In this document: positions 46,728 to 56,784 of the stretch, piece by piece
Position numbering within the stretch: position 1 is the stretch's first letter
Layout of the letters: each line of letters opens with the position of its first letter
Origin: Pythium myriotylum
Taxonomy: Eukaryota > Oomycota > Peronosporomycetes > Pythiales > Pythiaceae
Length of the DNA stretch: 64,000 bases
Reading direction: 5' to 3'
Assembly (NCBI GenBank): GCA_023091665.1
Contig: JALJCQ010000001.1
Coordinates: 682,001 to 746,000 of the forward strand
Position numbers and translations under genes: made by a program
The notes under the pieces: model-generated
Seen by the model: only the letters and a program-made list of their open reading frames with translations
The model's database searches: none
What the model was told of the DNA's origin: nothing

Positions 46728-47612
46728 ATGATTGACGACAAGCTCCGCACGCCGCGACACGCGCTACTTCTGCTGCTCTCAGCCGCCGCAATCGGTGCGC
46801 TCGTCGGTGTGCAGTTCAGCGGGTTCTTCCACTGGATCACGCTCGAGCAGCACCTCCGCAGCCCCGCGTACGACGGACTCATCGAGGCGGAGCTCATCGA
46901 CCGACGCACGGATCCGGATAGCAAGTCCGACACCGAGCTCGACAAGGCGCTCGCCATCAAGTACAACGAAGAATGCGTCAAGCTCGGCTCAGGACACATG
47001 GAGCCCACGCTGCCGGCGCCGACGCGCTGCTTCTCGCGCAAAGAGGTGCAGGGCATCCTCACAGACCTCACGCTCGTCGCCAGCGCCGTATTCACAAGAA
47101 ACAATATCACGCACTTCCTGGATAGCGGCACGCTCCTGGGCGCGGTGCGTCACAAGGGACCGATCCCGTTTGACCAGGATGTCGACATCGGTATTGATGA
47201 AGCCGGCTACGAGAAGATCAAGTCGACGCCCATTCTCTTCCCTCAAGAATACACTCTGCACGTGTTCGACAGCCCATTGCATCCGAAAGGCTCCCGGTAT
47301 ATTCAGTTGCCCGTGCGATTGATTCACCGCGAGTCGACGCTGTACTGGGATGTATTCGTGTATATTGACTCAGTGAATGAGCAAGGCGAGAAGGTGACGG
47401 GGCCAATGACCTCAGGAGCGTTCATCAATTGCAGAGAGTGCCCCAAGGTGGGCGAAAGTGAGAAAACCTTCAGCGTTCCTTACGACTGGATCTACCCATT
47501 GCAGCCATGCCGCTTCTCGGGATACGATCTCTACTGCCCCAACCAACCGGCAAAGTACCTACTCTACATGTTCGGCGAGGACTACATGACGCCAGAGGTC
47601 TTTCCGTACTAG
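46728..47612 (+). CDS. LicD/fukutin-family transferase, paralogue 3
   Basis: An intronless 294-residue sister of paralogue 2. I start it at the ATG at 46728 ([14 protein letters not shown]) because that aligns with the sister gene; the open frame reaches further up to 46644. The TM segment is at about 11-30. The LicD core ([26 protein letters not shown]) and the Cys signature ([36 protein letters not shown]) are intact. 46890-47086 and 47157-47198 are almost identical to the sister gene, while the TM regions and 3' ends are more diverged. That mosaic pattern points to gene conversion. Confidence 0.9.
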   Translation: MIDDKLRTPRHALLLLLSAAAIGALVGVQFSGFFHWITLEQHLRSPAYDGLIEAELIDRRTDPDSKSDTELDKALAIKYNEECVKLGSGHMEPTLPAPTRCFSRKEVQGILTDLTLVASAVFTRNNITHFLDSGTLLGAVRHKGPIPFDQDVDIGIDEAGYEKIKSTPILFPQEYTLHVFDSPLHPKGSRYIQLPVRLIHRESTLYWDVFVYIDSVNEQGEKVTGPMTSGAFINCRECPKVGESEKTFSVPYDWIYPLQPCRFSGYDLYCPNQPAKYLLYMFGEDYMTPEVFPY

Positions 47613-47885
47613 AAACCACGAGCAGAAATGAAATTCATAGATGTGCATTGACTGAATATTCGAGGAGCTCCATGCACCAAGAGACGCCTGGAGAGCTCTT
47701 CTTGTGTGTCAAGCCTCGCGAGACCCGCATTTAGAATTGGTAGTTGATGATTCGTCTGAGCTTTTGAGGTTTGTCAGGTCTTCCAATTATGGAATGCGTG
47801 TGACGGTTCCGGCAAGAGGTGCGATCGTTCTGGTCAAGTTCGAGTCATTCGAGTCGTTCAAGTTGGTTGCTATCTCATCCTGAAA

Positions 47886-48770
47886 ATGGCAAATCTGGTC
47901 GCAATCCAGCCCAGCAACAAGTGGGGCGACGACTCGGCTGTTGTGCCGCGTGACCCAACGTCACGGCGACATCGGTCTGCGGTCGCGTTGCTCGTCGTGA
48001 TTGTTCTCATTGGGTTCAGCTGGATCTTTGAAATCCACTCGTTCCTCGCTCAGATCCCATCCGACATTGCCAGATTCCGAACTCAAACCAACACAACAGT
48101 GACAATCCAGACAAAGGAAGATCGTCAGTGCGCGGAGTTGGACCATCGTGATTCGGGATTCGTGCGCGACGACACCAAAGACCTCTGTCTCTCTGCCGAC
48201 GAACTCTCCGCCCGAATCCGAGAAATCGTCTTCACTGCCGCCAACCTCTTCGAAGCACACAACCTCACCTTCTTCCTCGAGAGCGGCACGCTCCTCGGAT
48301 CCTTCCGAGAGAGAGCAGTCATCCGCAACGACAAAGACGCCGACCTCGGCATCGACGCTGCCGCGCTGCTCTATCTACAGACCCACAATGTCACGGTCCC
48401 GGATGAGTATTACTTCACGGTGTGGAACAGCTCGCTGTATCCAACTTCTGATCGTGACGACAAGCTTCCGGCGCGGTTGATCCACAAGGAGACGGCTCTG
48501 TATGCGGATGTGTTTGCGTTTTTGGACTGGAAGAACGAGACGACCGGGCAGGACGAAGTGGGTCCGCTACCTTCAGTTTGCTTCCACAGCTGCGTGAAAT
48601 GTACCCGTGTGGGCAAGCCGTGGATCCGCCATTTTAAAATCCCACGTAAGTGGGTCTACCCGTTGGTAGATTGCCCGTTTGAAGGACGCACTCTCAAGTG
48701 CCCACGAGAAACTGCCAAGTATCTCTCGTTCATGTACGGCGACGACTACATGACGCCCAAGAGAAAGTAG
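47886..48770 (+). CDS. LicD/fukutin-family transferase, paralogue 4
   Basis: An intronless 294-residue type II membrane protein. The TM segment is at about residues 31-48 (SAVALLVVIVLIGFSWIFEI), followed by a variable stem with N-glycosylation-type NTT. The core is HRDSGFVRDDTKDLCLS, HNLTFFLESGTLLGSFRERAVIR and NDKDADLGID. YFTVWNSSLYPTSDRDDKLPARLIHKETALYADVFAFLDWKNET follows as a fixed block in most paralogues. The C-terminal signature is CFHSCVKCTRVG, FKIPRKWVYPLVDC, KCPRETAKYLSFMYGDDYMTP. The middle 419 nt (48162-48580) are almost identical to paralogue 5; the ends are not. Confidence 0.9.
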   Translation: MANLVAIQPSNKWGDDSAVVPRDPTSRRHRSAVALLVVIVLIGFSWIFEIHSFLAQIPSDIARFRTQTNTTVTIQTKEDRQCAELDHRDSGFVRDDTKDLCLSADELSARIREIVFTAANLFEAHNLTFFLESGTLLGSFRERAVIRNDKDADLGIDAAALLYLQTHNVTVPDEYYFTVWNSSLYPTSDRDDKLPARLIHKETALYADVFAFLDWKNETTGQDEVGPLPSVCFHSCVKCTRVGKPWIRHFKIPRKWVYPLVDCPFEGRTLKCPRETAKYLSFMYGDDYMTPKRK

Positions 48771-49328
48771 ATACCTGTGGATGAATATCACCCAGTGGGA
48801 TTGTTACTTGCACCGCCGTGACAGGCGATGACGGCGCTTGTTATGGACAAGCCACGATGTACACAGAACGAGTGAGCGCACACCACAATAGAAACGGGAA
48901 CTCAAGTCTAGGTCCCCCGGCTTTCGTGGGCACGTCTTTACTCGCGTTAGTCTGCGAGTGGTGTGCGCTAAGTGGCCTGCATCCGTTCCCAATCTCTCTC
49001 GAGGATCTCGAAAGAGATTGGGAATTCTAGCGTCCATTGTCCCCTGCAGCCAGAGAAGACAGCCTAGTTGAGCTTGTCTTACACAGACCAGTCTTGAGAC
49101 GAGCCGAGGGCTCTGGCTGACCCACCTTTCCAGGTGAGCCGAACCTGGATTCCGAAAAATCCGCCCAATGGTCGTCGCATTGTTGAGCTGACGAGTGGGG
49201 GGTTTACGCCAATGACTGACCGCTATCTCAGGGCCTCTTGCAGTTCGTGTCCGTTGTGAGCGGGCAACGATGGCGAAGGGGCTCTCACTTCACGATTCCC
49301 CAGAAAGAAGTCTCCACGGTCTCACCAA
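48771..49328. other. Spacer between paralogues 4 and 5
   Basis: No gene supported. One hairpin lies at 48986-49024. Confidence 0.5.
48986..49024. repeat. 18-bp hairpin, one mismatch, 3-nt loop
   Basis: Arms 48986-49003 and 49007-49024 around gat. Confidence 0.93.
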
Positions 49329-50204
49329 ATGGCCGACACCAGCGTCACCGTCGTCGAGCTCAAGGGCGAGGACAATGGAGTGCCCAAGATGCGGCGATTC
49401 CGACCCGTGTTCGCTGTGTTGAGCGTCGTGCTGCTCATCGGGCTCGGTTGGGTCGTCGAGATCCACACGTTCCTCGGCCACGTACAGCGGTATACTGTGC
49501 ACCTCCAGTCGCAGCTCACGTCGCCAACGAAGGAAGCGCAAACCGAGGCGCCACCACAGAAGGTTTGTGCGCATCTCAACCATCGCGACCCTGGATTTGT
49601 GCGCGACGACACCAAAGACCTCTGTCTCTCTGCCGACGAACTCTCCGCCCGAATCCGAGAAATCGTCTTCACTGCCGCCAACCTCTTCGAAGCACACAAC
49701 CTCACCTTCTTCCTCGAGAGCGGCACGCTCCTCGGATCCTTCCGAGAGAGAGCAGTCATCCGCAACGACAAAGACGCCGACCTCGGCATCGACGCTGCCG
49801 CGCTGCTCTATCTACAGACCCACAATGTCACGGTCCCGGATGAGTACTACTTCACGGTGTGGAACAGCTCGCTGTATCCAACCTCTGATCGTGACGACAA
49901 GCTTCCGGCGCGGTTGATCCACAAGGAGACGGCTCTGTATGCGGATGTGTTTGCGTTTTTGGACTGGAAGAACGAGACGACCGGGCAGGGCGAAGTGGGT
50001 CCGCTACCTTCAGTTTGTTTCGGCGGTTGTAGTAAGTGCCCAAAGGTCGACGGCGGCAAGCATTTCAAGGTGCCTCGCGAGTGGGTTTATCCTCTTGTGG
50101 ATTGTCCGTTCGACAAACGCATGTTCAAGTGCCCCCGCGAGACGGCCAAGTATCTAGAGCACTTGTACGGGGAGAACTACATGACGCCTTCCAGGCAAAG
50201 ATAA
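49329..50204 (+). CDS. LicD/fukutin-family transferase, paralogue 5
   Basis: An intronless 291-residue protein. The TM segment is at about 24-42 (FRPVFAVLSVVLLIGLGWVVEI), followed by a ~35-residue stem unlike its neighbour's. The LicD core is HNLTFFLESGTLLGSFRE, NDKDADLGID and RLIHKETALYADVFAFLDW. The C-terminal signature is CFGGCSKCPKVDGGKHFKVPREWVYPLVDC and KCPRETAKYLEHLYGENYMTP. Nucleotides 49599-50017 differ from 48162-48580 of paralogue 4 at only three positions. The stem and the C-terminal Cys region belong to a different subgroup (closer to paralogue 6). Confidence 0.9.
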   Translation: MADTSVTVVELKGEDNGVPKMRRFRPVFAVLSVVLLIGLGWVVEIHTFLGHVQRYTVHLQSQLTSPTKEAQTEAPPQKVCAHLNHRDPGFVRDDTKDLCLSADELSARIREIVFTAANLFEAHNLTFFLESGTLLGSFRERAVIRNDKDADLGIDAAALLYLQTHNVTVPDEYYFTVWNSSLYPTSDRDDKLPARLIHKETALYADVFAFLDWKNETTGQGEVGPLPSVCFGGCSKCPKVDGGKHFKVPREWVYPLVDCPFDKRMFKCPRETAKYLEHLYGENYMTPSRQR

Positions 50205-51477
50205 TTGATCGATATTACTGTCTGAACGCGCGAGCGAAGCTCATGGACATGTGTGGCCAGGCAAGCTACACTGAACGAGAGATGGTTTCAGCTCCTCTCA
50301 AGCTTCAGCCCCGATCCCTCGGTCCCTCCACCAGAGAAACAATTGACGGGTACATCGTCGTGGAACCCAGGAGGTCCGATTCTGGGTGGGACTTTTGCGT
50401 GTCGCTTGCCGCATCGAGCTTAGATCCCACTGTTTCACCGCCCGCACCTTTGGTGCACTAAATGTCTGTTCCTTCGGGCGAAACTCCCAATCGTTGTGTG
50501 AGCGACGCCCGTTTATCATTTCGTTAGGAGGGCAAAAGCTTTAGTCCATGGTCGTTTCACTGTGCTCGGCTTGCGTTGGCCAACGAAGATAACTACTGAG
50601 AGCTTTGAGCTGCTTAATCCACGAGATCTTGATCTCAGTTGGAAAATGCTGCAAAGCTTGTTCTTGCAGGAAGTCGAAAACATCTCCCTTTCGCGCAACC
50701 ACACGGTGGCAGGCAGTCGACGTATCAGTCGTCACGCGATCACAAGTGTCCGAAGGCAAATGAGGGTCACACTCCCATGATTTCGACCAAGACCAAGATT
50801 TTCAAATCCGTACTCGCTTTGCACGTTGCACTTGCGATTGTAGCCATCTGGGGGAATTCCTCCTTTTGATATTTGATGGTTGGAGGCCTTGAGAGCATCT
50901 CCACCGGTCGTGTCAAATTTTTGTGTGAGTCTCAAGGCCTCCGACCACACTCAAGTTGAGTGTGGCTGTCGCAGCGACTGGGAAAAGGAGCTGTGGGCAG
51001 AATCATAATACCGGTACTGTACACTTTGCAATGATGAGTACACGTGCTGGATGTTTTCTCACTCACTCCACTTATTATTTTCCATTTTCACGTGGAACTT
51101 CGTCATCTTCTGACCCAGCTGCATCAAGCCGGTGGTGGATGGAGATCGCGATATTATCCAACACTGCATCACTGACCTTTTCCGTTGTATTTCTACCCAT
51201 TTCTGCCAGGCCATTCTTCCAATCATCGTGCATTGACACGTGCGAAAACGAAACTTTCTACAGAAAAAGTATCCTATTGTAACGGATTACCATCGAAACT
51301 GATGGCATGCTGCTCGTTCGTGAGACCGTCAAAGCATCCGATAGGTTGAGCTTCGTGTATCTCCCCATCCACTTCGAGACAGTCCCACTTCCGCACCCAC
51401 CACACAGGCCACCGAGCACCCTGGGTCTGTGGGGTTCCTCGCGTCGACTTTGATTTTTATTTCGCCACCAAAATCAA
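50205..51477. other. 1.3-kb spacer with a - strand fragment and hairpins
   Basis: A - strand frame at about 50541-50800 reads as protein (SKSWECDPHLPSDTCDR, CHRVVARKGDVFDFLQEQ, ISWIKQLKALSSYLRWP) but has no start codon. It is probably a gene or element remnant. Hairpins occupy 50878-50965. Nothing else is recognisable. Confidence 0.5.
50878..50946. repeat. 17-bp inverted repeat, 35-nt loop
   Basis: Arms 50878-50894 and 50930-50946 pair with one mismatch. A 10-bp hairpin (50945-50954 with 50956-50965) overlaps its right end. Confidence 0.9.
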
Positions 51478-52299
51478 ATGACGCTTGACAAGCTCTCGCC
51501 GACGCCGACGCCGCCGACGTCGCCGTCGTCACGTCGCGCGCGTATAGCCACAGCTGCCGTCCTGGCCATCATGCTCATTGGACTGGGCTGGCTCGTCGAG
51601 ATCAACGCCATGCTCGGCCAGGTCAAAAGCTTCACGCGGCGCATGCGCGAGAGCCGATGCGCCTACCTCAACCACCGCGACCCGGGCTTCGTGCGCGACG
51701 AGACCAAGAAGCTCTGCATTTCCTACGACGAGCTCTTGTTCAGGCTCCGCGAGATCGTCTCTACAGCCGCCGACATCTTCGAGGCCCACAACCTCACGTA
51801 CTTTCTCGAGAGCGGGACGCTGTTAGGATCTTATCGAGAGAAAGGAATCATCCGTCGAGACCCGGACGTGGATCTCGGCATCGACGCAGCGACGTTGCTA
51901 TACCTACAGACCACCAACATTACCGTCCCGGACGGCTACCACTTGACGGTGTGGAACAGCTCCCTATATCCCGATTCGGGGCGCGACGATGGGATCCCAG
52001 CGCGGCTAATCCACAAGGAAACAGCTCTCTACACGGACATGTTTGCGTTTCTGGACTGGAAGAACGCTTCAACGGGGCAGGATGAAGTAGGTCCGGTGCC
52101 TTCGTCCTGCTTCAACGGTTGTGAAAAGTGTCCGAAGGTGGGCAATGGCCGTCACTTCAAGGTGCCTCGCGAGTGGGTGTATCCTCTGGTAGACTGCCCT
52201 CTTGACGGCCGCACGTTCAAGTGCCCTCGCGAGCCGGCCAAGTACCTCGAACACATGTACGGAGAGAGCTACATGACACCGACACGGCGAAGACACTAA
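51478..52299 (+). CDS. LicD/fukutin-family transferase, paralogue 6
   Basis: An intronless 273-residue protein. A Pro/Thr/Ser-rich cytosolic tip precedes the TM segment (ATAAVLAIMLIGLGWLV, about 24-40), and the stem is very short. The core is HRDPGFVRDETKKLC, HNLTYFLESGTLLGSYREKGIIR and RDPDVDLGID. It is followed by LTVWNSSLYPDSGRDDGIPARLIHKETALYTDMFAFLDWKN. The C-terminal signature is CFNGCEKCPKVGNGRHFKVPREWVYPLVDC and KCPREPAKYLEHMYGESYMTP. The acidic core and Cys set are complete. Confidence 0.9.
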   Translation: MTLDKLSPTPTPPTSPSSRRARIATAAVLAIMLIGLGWLVEINAMLGQVKSFTRRMRESRCAYLNHRDPGFVRDETKKLCISYDELLFRLREIVSTAADIFEAHNLTYFLESGTLLGSYREKGIIRRDPDVDLGIDAATLLYLQTTNITVPDGYHLTVWNSSLYPDSGRDDGIPARLIHKETALYTDMFAFLDWKNASTGQDEVGPVPSSCFNGCEKCPKVGNGRHFKVPREWVYPLVDCPLDGRTFKCPREPAKYLEHMYGESYMTPTRRRH

Positions 52300-52728
52300 T
52301 ATCGAGAGCATGAGCATTGTACAACTAAAATACTCCCATCGAAAGAGCTTGACGAGATAGATCGCCGTGTTTTGAACTTGGCAGTGCTGCTGGTGTCGAT
52401 CAATTCGGTCCAAACGAAAAAATGCACGAAAAACAGAAAAAAGACCCCCCTTCTCAAACTTGATGCTCTGTCACAGAAAATAATTGGAAAGTGGACCCTT
52501 CGAAGCGCAGGTGCGGGGTTCTGAAAAGTGTACAGTTGCCGTCGAGTTTCTCCCAATCGCGAGGCGCCCTCCATCTCATCTGCTCACGGTCTCACCTCAA
52601 CCAAACGACGATCCCACTGAAGTCGATGCCGCAGTGGATCCAGCCTTGACTTGTCGATTTCAATTCAATTGTAATTCACGTCGCGAGGTCTCCGATATTC
52701 ATCTTCCAAGCGCAAGCAAACCCTCACA
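52300..52728. other. Spacer between paralogues 6 and 7
   Basis: No gene or notable repeat seen. Confidence 0.5.
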
Positions 52729-53571
52729 ATGGACGCCTCGTATCGCAAGCGCCGGTATCTTCAGGTCGCTACGGAGGAGCATGGCTCGTCTCACAAACAC
52801 TCGCTGCCCACGCGTCGCGCGCGCGCTGTCTCGCTCATGCTCATGGCCATCGTACTCGTGGGTCTCCTGTGGCTCTTGCAAATGAGCGCGCTATTGGGCC
52901 CGATCGGAGGCTTCTCGCTGCGCTTCTTCGAGGACCCGTGCGCGCACATGGGCCACCGCGACGGCGCGTTCATCCGCGAAGAGACCAAAGACCTCTGTCT
53001 CCCGTACGACGAGATGACCGTGAGGATCCGCGATACGGTCTTCGCAGCTGTCGATCTTTTCGAACGCTACAATCTCACGTATTTTCTCGAGAGCGGCACG
53101 CTGCTCGGCGCCTTCCGTGAGGGCGGCGTAATCCGCCGTGACGGCGATGCAGATCTGGGAGTCGACGCCGCGACACTTCGGTTCCTTCAGCAGAATCCCG
53201 TGGTTGTGCCCGATGGATACCATCTCACAGTCTGGAACAGCTCGCTGTACCCTGACTCGAGTCGTGACGACAAGCTCCCGGCGAGACTGATTCACAAAGA
53301 GACCGCGCTCTACGCTGACATCTTCGCGTTCCTCGACTGGAAGAACGAGACCACCGGCGAGGACGATGTCGGCCCATTACCGTCGATCTGCTTCAGTTCT
53401 TGCCCGACCTGCACTAAGACTGGTGGTGGTGCACGCCACTTTAAAGTGCCGCGCACGTGGGTATACCCGCTCGTGGACTGCATGTTTGAAGGTCGATCGC
53501 TCAAGTGCCCGCGTGAGTCAGCCAAGTACCTCCGTCACATGTACGGCAAATACTACATGACCCCACGATAG
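52729..53571 (+). CDS. LicD/fukutin-family transferase, paralogue 7
   Basis: An intronless 280-residue protein with a basic cytosolic N terminus. The TM segment is at about 32-54 (AVSLMLMAIVLVGLLWLLQM). The LicD core is YNLTYFLESGTLLGAFREGGVIRR, DGDADLGVD, then LTVWNSSLYPDSSRDDKLPARLIHKETALYADIFAFLDW. The C-terminal signature varies to CFSSCPTCTKTGGGARHFKVPRTWVYPLVDC and KCPRESAKYLRHMYGKYYMTP. Confidence 0.9.
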   Translation: MDASYRKRRYLQVATEEHGSSHKHSLPTRRARAVSLMLMAIVLVGLLWLLQMSALLGPIGGFSLRFFEDPCAHMGHRDGAFIREETKDLCLPYDEMTVRIRDTVFAAVDLFERYNLTYFLESGTLLGAFREGGVIRRDGDADLGVDAATLRFLQQNPVVVPDGYHLTVWNSSLYPDSSRDDKLPARLIHKETALYADIFAFLDWKNETTGEDDVGPLPSICFSSCPTCTKTGGGARHFKVPRTWVYPLVDCMFEGRSLKCPRESAKYLRHMYGKYYMTPR

Positions 53572-54291
53572 ACCTAATTAGAGAGACAATTCGAAACCTG
53601 TTCCAACACACTGTTCAAGAATTCGCATTGATGCTAATGTTTAAGGTGGTAAACTCGAACTCATGGCCCGATGTGTTTGTCAATTCTGTCCAAGACTTTG
53701 TCCAATACCCTACCCAAAAATGTTCGATGGATATTTTTGGCGCTTGCTAGTTGATCGTTGTTGGCGGGCGGTGTTCCTCTGCTTGGAGTTCACGTTCGTG
53801 CTCTAGAACAGACTCGTTGAGTCAACTGGATCGCACACATCGCCGGCTTGTGCAACATAGCTCCAGAGATGATTTTCGATGCGGCGCTACTGAATCGGCA
53901 TACTCCAAGTGTTCGTCGCCGCGCTCTTGCTTGCACTAGTTCGTTCTTTCGGTCTTCAGCCTGGCTAATAATCCACAGCATTGAGATTGACCGCTTCGAC
54001 ACTAAACTTTTCAAGCCCGAGTCAAATGCAGCTAGGACTTTTCGAGTGCTTGTCACTTAATGGAGATATTCCATTCGCGTTGACAAGGGGCCGAGCATTT
54101 CTGAATATCTTCGACAATGGAGACGGGATATTTCCGTGGGAAACTTCTTCAAGTGCTTTTACTTGCCCGGATTTCACACCCTGGGACGATCCATGGGATG
54201 GGGGCCACGGTTGACTAAATTAGATGTGAATACCACTCGAGCAAGCTTGTCGTGTGTTTCTCTCATTCGCCCTCCTCATAAACTCTTCACC
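53572..54291. other. Spacer between paralogues 7 and 8
   Basis: No gene supported; short open frames have no protein-like character. A tctcattcgccctcctcat stretch about 30 bp before the next ATG (54262-54280) is weakly initiator-like. Confidence 0.45.
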
Positions 54292-55212
54292 ATGGTGGCG
54301 CACCATCCGCTTCCCGAAAACAACGAGCTCGAGCAGGGGAAGCACGTCGAGATTACTGAGACCGGATCGCCTCCGCGCCACTTCCGCGCATTTCTCATCG
54401 TGCTTGTTGGTGTGATGCTCATCGGACTCGCGTGGGTCGTGGAGATTGACGCGTTGCTCATGAACCTTCGTGAAGACTCGGTGCAGCTCCATGTCAAGCC
54501 CGTGAACACATTGCCCGATCAAGCCACAAGATCCACCAACGGCAGCGAAGAACTCGTCGCCACCCCTAAGCCTACTAACGCGACTAAGAAGTGCGAACAT
54601 CTAGGTCACCGTGACCCTGGATTCGTGCGCGCCGATACCAAGAGTCTATGCTTCTCGGAGCGAGAGCTCATTGAGCTGCTGCGTGATATCGTGTTCACGG
54701 CGGCCAATATCTTTGAAGCTTACAACCTCACGTACTTCCTCGAGAGCGGCTCGCTGCTTGGGTCGTATCGTGAAAAAGGTGTAATCCATCACGACCAGGA
54801 TGCGGACTTCGGCATCGACCCGGCCACACTCGCGTTCATCCGTGAGAATCCTATTGAGGTGCCTGAAGGATACCACTTGGCCGTGTGGAACAGCTCGGTA
54901 CACGGCAAGTCAAGCCGCGACCCTGAGTTGCCCGTGAGGCTCATCCACAAAGAGACGGCTCTCTACGCCGACATGTTCAACTTCCTGGACTGGAAGAACG
55001 ATGAGGTCGGTCCGCTGCCGTCGTCATGCTTCTGGGCCTGCCGCGCGTGCCCGGTCGTGAGAGGATACCGTCATTTTAAAGTGCCTCGAGGCTGGGTGTA
55101 CCCACTTGTGGACTGCCCGTTCGAAGGACGGAGCCTCAAGTGTCCTCGTGAGCCGGCCAAGTACCTCGAGCACTTGTATGGACGCACTTACATGATCCCA
55201 CAACGATCGTAG
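54292..55212 (+). CDS. LicD/fukutin-family transferase, paralogue 8
   Basis: An intronless 306-residue protein from the ATG at 54292 (MVAHHPLPENNELEQ). The frame extends 156 nt further up, but only the downstream start gives the usual short cytosolic tip. The TM segment is at about 33-50 (FLIVLVGVMLIGLAWVVEI). The stem is the longest of the array (~65 residues, with NATKK). The core has Ser in place of Thr (YFLESGSLLGSYREKGVIHH) and DQDADFGID. The C-terminal signature is CFWACRACPVVRGYRHFKVPRGWVYPLVDC and KCPREPAKYLEHLYGRTYMIP. Confidence 0.88.
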   Translation: MVAHHPLPENNELEQGKHVEITETGSPPRHFRAFLIVLVGVMLIGLAWVVEIDALLMNLREDSVQLHVKPVNTLPDQATRSTNGSEELVATPKPTNATKKCEHLGHRDPGFVRADTKSLCFSERELIELLRDIVFTAANIFEAYNLTYFLESGSLLGSYREKGVIHHDQDADFGIDPATLAFIRENPIEVPEGYHLAVWNSSVHGKSSRDPELPVRLIHKETALYADMFNFLDWKNDEVGPLPSSCFWACRACPVVRGYRHFKVPRGWVYPLVDCPFEGRSLKCPREPAKYLEHLYGRTYMIPQRS

Positions 55213-55853
55213 AACGATCCAAGCAGCATAGACATTCCATACGGTACACAACAGCTTTATCAATCACCGAAATCTCTTTCAGACAAATAAAAATCATCCT
55301 GATCAAGCTTTGCATTGTTGTGCACGTGCTCGTGCGAAGATGAAACACGTCGAGAAGGTATTCCGTGAAGGCTGATTTGCGCCACGAAAGCCGGACTTAC
55401 GGCTCAAAATGGGTCTGGTGTTTTCTGAATGGTGTATACTTGTCTGACTGTGGCAATCTGGGTGTATCTATCTGAAAGTCGAGTTCGAAGGCGATGCAAC
55501 GGTCATGAGCTCAAGCGAGCATTTTATTTTTCCGTAACAAAAAATGGTTGACACGACCGGTAGAGACGACCATATCCATCGTATCCCATCCATTTCAATC
55601 ACATCTAGCTGGGAGATACAGTAGTAGGTACGCGGCTTCACGGCAGTTTGTCTTCCTTCTCGCACGTCTCGACTCGGAAGATCGCCGACGGGGAGTTCAC
55701 GAAAACCCGTCGTCGCCTCGTCTATGTGCAACATGCCATCCCGAGTCAAGTCCCTCTCTCATCCACTACAAAACCCTCTACTATGGAATGTTGACGGCGC
55801 GTCAGGTTGTTCTTGCACCCCACGGTCTCAGCTAACAACCAGACCCATTATCC
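55213..55853. other. Spacer between paralogues 8 and 9
   Basis: No gene supported and no strong repeat seen. Confidence 0.5.
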
Positions 55854-56759
55854 ATGGGACCCCCACCGCCGTCCTCGCGGCGCTTCGCGTGCAGCGTTGA
55901 GCGCGTCTTCTCGGTCTTTTTGCTGCTGATGCTGCTCGCGCTCGTCAATCTCGCGCAAGTCGCCAACGTGCTCACGCCCAATTCGTTCTCGATCTCGCTG
56001 CGCAGCAACACGAACGACGACTCGCAGGAGACTGTGCCGGTGTACGATCCGGAGAACCCAAGGAGAGCGCCCATCCGTGTGGGCATGGCCATGCCAGCTC
56101 GCGGCGCTCCACAGTACCGCCCGGGCTGTGCGTACTTGGAGAAGCACCACCTCGAAGACCGCTTCGTTCGCGAGGACGCGTGCTTCACGAGAACTGAGAT
56201 CGTCGGGATCATCCGTGAGCTCGTCATCCACGCCGCACAAGTGTTCGCAGCCCATAACGTGACGTACTTTCTCGAGAGCGGCACGCTGCTGGGCGCGTAT
56301 CGCCACCGAGACGTGATCCCGCACGACTATGACGGCGATCTGGCCATCGACACAGCCGGGTTCGAGTACTTGCGCAGCCACAAGCTGCCTTTCAACGAAA
56401 CGCTCTACCAAATGGACGTGTGGGACAGTCCTTACTACGAGAACGCCGGGCGCGACGCAAAACTATCGGCGCGGCTCATCCACAAGGCGTCGGCGCTGTA
56501 TGTCGACGTGTTTGTCTTCCACGACCGAGTGGACACGAGAACTAAGCGCCCAATGGTTGGGCCTGTGCCTTCCGACTGTTACTCGAACTGCGTCTACTGC
56601 ACGCGGCTCCAAGACGGACGACCGCAATTGCTGGTACCGCGAGAGTGGGTGTATCCTCTCGAAGACTGTGCTTTTGGAGGAGTCAAGCTCAAGTGCCCCG
56701 CGCAAACCGACCAGTACCTCACGCACCAGTACGGCGAGCACTTCATGGATCCGATATAA
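55854..56759 (+). CDS. LicD/fukutin-family transferase, paralogue 9 (divergent)
   Basis: An intronless 301-residue protein. The TM segment is at about 17-36 (RVFSVFLLLMLLALVNLAQVANVL), followed by a long stem. The core is HNVTYFLESGTLLGAYRHRDVIPHD, with the acidic motif as DYDGDLAID. The middle differs from the array consensus (YQMDVWDSPYYENAGRDAKLSARLIHKASALYVDVFVFHD). The C-terminal signature is CYSNCVYCTRLQDGRPQLLVPREWVYPLEDC and KCPAQTDQYLTHQYGEHFMDP. It belongs with paralogues 10 and 11 as a subgroup. It converges on paralogue 10, with 25 bp between stops. Confidence 0.88.
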   Translation: MGPPPPSSRRFACSVERVFSVFLLLMLLALVNLAQVANVLTPNSFSISLRSNTNDDSQETVPVYDPENPRRAPIRVGMAMPARGAPQYRPGCAYLEKHHLEDRFVREDACFTRTEIVGIIRELVIHAAQVFAAHNVTYFLESGTLLGAYRHRDVIPHDYDGDLAIDTAGFEYLRSHKLPFNETLYQMDVWDSPYYENAGRDAKLSARLIHKASALYVDVFVFHDRVDTRTKRPMVGPVPSDCYSNCVYCTRLQDGRPQLLVPREWVYPLEDCAFGGVKLKCPAQTDQYLTHQYGEHFMDPI

Positions 56760-56784
56760 TTGTTTTGAATCTATTCGGGAGAAG

